From contig WJJW01000414.1 of assembly GCA_014729455.1 (NCBI GenBank), positions 1 to 5,522 on the forward strand: 5,522 nt of DNA. Direction: 5' to 3'. The notes under the pieces are model-generated. The model ran no database searches and had not been told where the DNA came from. It saw only the letters and a program-made list of their open reading frames with translations. Below are positions 1-5,522 of the stretch, in pieces. Both the position numbers and the translations under genes were made by a program. Source of the stretch: Candidatus Eiseniibacteriota bacterium (GTDB lineage Bacteria; Eisenbacteria; RBG-16-71-46; CAIMUX01; VGJL01). The first letter of the stretch is position 1, and each line of letters opens with the position of its first letter.

Positions 1-313
1 CCTTCGAGCCGCGGTCCGACCGCGGGCCGGAGCTGGCGATCGGCAGCTTCGTCCGCATCCTGCTGGAAGGGAAACGGATCGATCGGACCATCGCGATCCC
101 GCGGGCGGCGGTCCATGAGAACTCCACCGTCTGGGTCGTCGCACCCGACACGACCCTCGAGATCCGCACCGTCGACCTGCTGCGGATGACCTCCGACGAG
201 GCGCTGATCGAATCGGGGATCGAGGCCGGGGACCGCATCGTCCTGACCCCGATCGCCGGTGCGGCGGACGGCATGAAGCTGCGGGTGACGGCCGCGGGAT
301 CGGACACCCTCCG

Positions 314-317
<4 letters not shown>
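1..317 (+). CDS. RND efflux periplasmic adaptor subunit (membrane fusion protein), C-terminal part only
   Basis: This is the 3' end of a gene that begins left of the window. The frame starting at position 3 is open for 104 codons and ends at TGA 315-317. Visible residues 1-25 (…AIGSFVRILLEGKR) look like the last strands of the adaptor beta-barrel. Residues 29-95 look like the membrane-proximal domain: the IPRAAV strand at 32-37, VWVV at 43-46, the LEIRTVDL strand at 52-59, the IESGIEAGDRIVL turn at 69-81, and DGMKLRV at 89-95. This order is typical of HlyD/AcrA/CzcB-type adaptors, which sit in the periplasm and link an inner-membrane RND permease to an outer-membrane channel. The N-terminal signal or lipobox, hairpin and lipoyl parts are not visible. 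The gene overlaps the next permease gene by 4 bp, so that permease is its probable partner. The family call is fairly sure; the substrate is unknown. Confidence 0.88.
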
Positions 318-3514
<3,197 letters not shown>

Positions 3515-5291
3515 AGCTGAGCATGCCTCCGACGACCACGGTCGCCAGGGGCCGTTGGACCTCTGCGCCGATCCCCGTGTTCAGCGCCATCGGCAGGAAC
3601 CCGAGGCTGGCGACCAGGCCGGTCATCAGCACCGGGCGCAGCCGCGTCTCGGCCGCCGCCCGCACCGCCTCGGCGACGTCGCGGCCCCGATCCAGCTCCT
3701 GGCGGATGAACGAGACGAGGACCATGTCGCCCAGGACCGCCACCCCCGAGAGCGCGACGAAGCCGACCGCCGCCGAGATGCTGAACGGCATGTCCCGCAG
3801 CGCCAGGGCGATCACCCCGCCGACCGCCGCGAACGGCACGCCCGTGAAGACGCGCAGCGCGTCCCGCCACCTCCCGTAGGTCACGTAGAGGAGCAGCAGG
3901 ATCGAGAGCAGCGCGATCGGAACGACGACGGCCATCCGGTTGCGCGCCCGGATGAGGTGCTCGAACTGCCCGCCCCAGCGAACGAACATGCCGGCGGGAA
4001 GCACGACCTGCTCGGCGACCGCCTCCTGCGCCTCCTCCACGAACGATCCGACGTCCCGCCCGCGGGCGTTCGCCTGCACGACGATCCGCCGCTTCGACCA
4101 CTCCCGCGTGATCGTGGCAGGCCCCTCGTAGCGCGTGATCGCCGCCAGGTCGCCCAGCGGGACCGTTCCCCCGCCCGGCTTGGCGATCGGGACGGTCGCC
4201 AGCGCGTCGGCATCGGTGCGATAGCGATCCCCCAGCCAGACGGCGATCGCGAAGCGGCGCTGGCCGTCGCGGATCTGGCCCGCCTCCGCTCCCCCAATCG
4301 CCTCCACCGCGTCCAGGACCCGCTCGGAAGCGATCCCGTGTCTCCCGAGCCGATCGGGGTCGGGACGGATCTCCAGGATCGGCTGCCCCGTGACCTGCTC
4401 GACCACCACGTCGGCCGCGCCCGGGATCCCCGAGACCACGCCGGCGATCTCGTCCGCCTTCTCCTTGAGCAGGTCGAGGTCGTCGCCGAAGAGCTTGATC
4501 CCCACGTCGCTGCGGATTCCGCTGACCATCTCGTTGATCCGCATCTCGATCGGCTGGGTGAAGACCATCCGCATTCCCGGGAGATCGGCCAGCTCCGCCT
4601 CGATCCGCCCGACCAGCTCCTCCTGCGTCTCCGCGCGCGTCCACTCCTCGCGCGGGTGCAGCATCAGGAAGGTGTCGGTCAGCTCGATCCCCATCGGATC
4701 GGTCGCCACCTCCGCCGTCCCGGTCCGGGACCAGACGTGCTCGATCTCGTCCGGGAACCGCTCCAGAAGCAGCGTCTCGATCCGGGCGGAGAGCCGGACC
4801 GCTTCCTCGAGCGTGATCCCCGTGGCGTGGACGGTGTTGAAGACGATCGAGCCCTCGCTCAGCCGCGGGACGAAGACCGAACCGAGCCGGAGCCCGAGGA
4901 TCCCGCCGCCGATCACGAGAGCCGCGGCCGCCGCGAGGACCCAGGCTCGATTGCCGAGCGCCCAGCCGAGGACCGGCCGGTAGAGCCGGCGCACGCCGCG
5001 CAGGAGCAGCGTCTCCTTCGGCTGCCGGCCGCGACGGAGGATGAGGCTGGAGATCGCGGGCATCAAGGTCAGCGAGAGGATCATCGATCCGACGAGGGCG
5101 AAGATCACCGTGAGCGCCATCGGGCGGAAGAGCTTCCCCTCGATCCCCTCGAGCGTGAGGATCGGCAGGTAGACGATCATGATGATCAGCTCTCCGAACA
5201 GCGTCGGACGGCGGACCTCGACCGCCGCCCGGCGCACGACGTCGGTCACCTTCGCCCCGATCGGGGCTTCGCGCAGGCGGCGGGCCGCGTT

Positions 5292-5333
5292 CTCGACGAG
5301 GATCACCGAGCTGTCGACGATGAGCCCGAAATC
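5292..5333 (-). other. HME proton-relay signature in TM4 (D, D, E) of the CzcA-like permease
   Basis: The codons read DFGLIVDSSVILVE. The acidic residues are encoded at 5331-5333 (Asp), 5313-5315 (Asp) and 5292-5294 (Glu), spaced 6 and 7 residues apart. This matches the TM4 relay known in CzcA (D402, D408, E415) and separates the protein from HAE-type drug pumps, which carry a DD pair as the + permease does. CusA-type Cu/Ag pumps usually lack the first Asp of this motif. Confidence 0.85.
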
Positions 5334-5522
5334 GAGCGCGCCGAAGCTCATCAAGGTCCCGGCGATCCCCATCCGGTGCATCATCGTGCCGGCGAAGAGA
5401 AACGACAGCGGGATCACGCTGGCGACGATCAGGCCGGCCCGCAGCTCTCCGAGGAAAGCGAGCAGGACGGCGATCACCAGGAACGCCCCGCCCAGCAAGT
5501 TCTCGCGCACGGTATGGAGGAC

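Noticed and set aside
4390..4983. A 197-codon + strand frame antisense to the metal pump
   Set aside because: Ser/Thr/Ile/Arg-rich translation with no domain, fully covered by the real gene on the other strand.
5508..5510. GTG as a possible true start of the - permease
   Set aside because: The frame stays open to the window edge, and the protein here begins in the middle of a normal HME fold just before TM2, so TM1 and the first periplasmic loop must lie outside.

Overview
The window holds three protein genes and almost no non-coding DNA. All three belong to tripartite RND-type efflux pumps, which span the envelope of diderm (Gram-negative-type) bacteria. The DNA is very GC-rich (about two thirds by eye), with G or C at most third codon positions. 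GTG starts, tight packing and the RND genes fit a high-GC diderm bacterium. I cannot name a phylum from this sequence. No RNA gene, mobile element, CRISPR array, promoter or convincing terminator is visible.

Layout. Positions 1-317 (+) are the last 104 codons of a periplasmic adaptor (membrane fusion protein). Its stop overlaps by 4 bp the GTG start of a complete 1066-residue RND permease (314-3514, +). This permease belongs to the broad AcrB/HAE-like group but has a non-classical TM10 relay motif and a glycine-rich loop at the place of the AcrB switch loop. Entering from the right edge on the other strand (3402-5522, -) is the C-terminal two thirds of a second RND permease of the heavy-metal (CzcA/HME) type. 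It carries the full Asp/Asp/Glu relay signature in TM4, and its first ~340 residues lie outside the window.

How the genes work together. The adaptor and the + permease form one operon, presumably completed by an outer-membrane channel that is not visible here. The - permease should belong to a separate metal-efflux operon whose adaptor and channel genes would lie beyond the right edge. The two operons converge and overlap by 113 bp at their 3' ends, so each permease's last cytoplasmic residues are read from the strand opposite the other permease's TM12 coding segment. Codon use in the overlap is shifted as expected from this arrangement. This is the most unusual feature of the window.

I see no new multi-gene system. 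The notable points are the overlapping permease ends, the divergent relay and switch-loop residues of the + permease, and a strong excess of GATC tetranucleotides.
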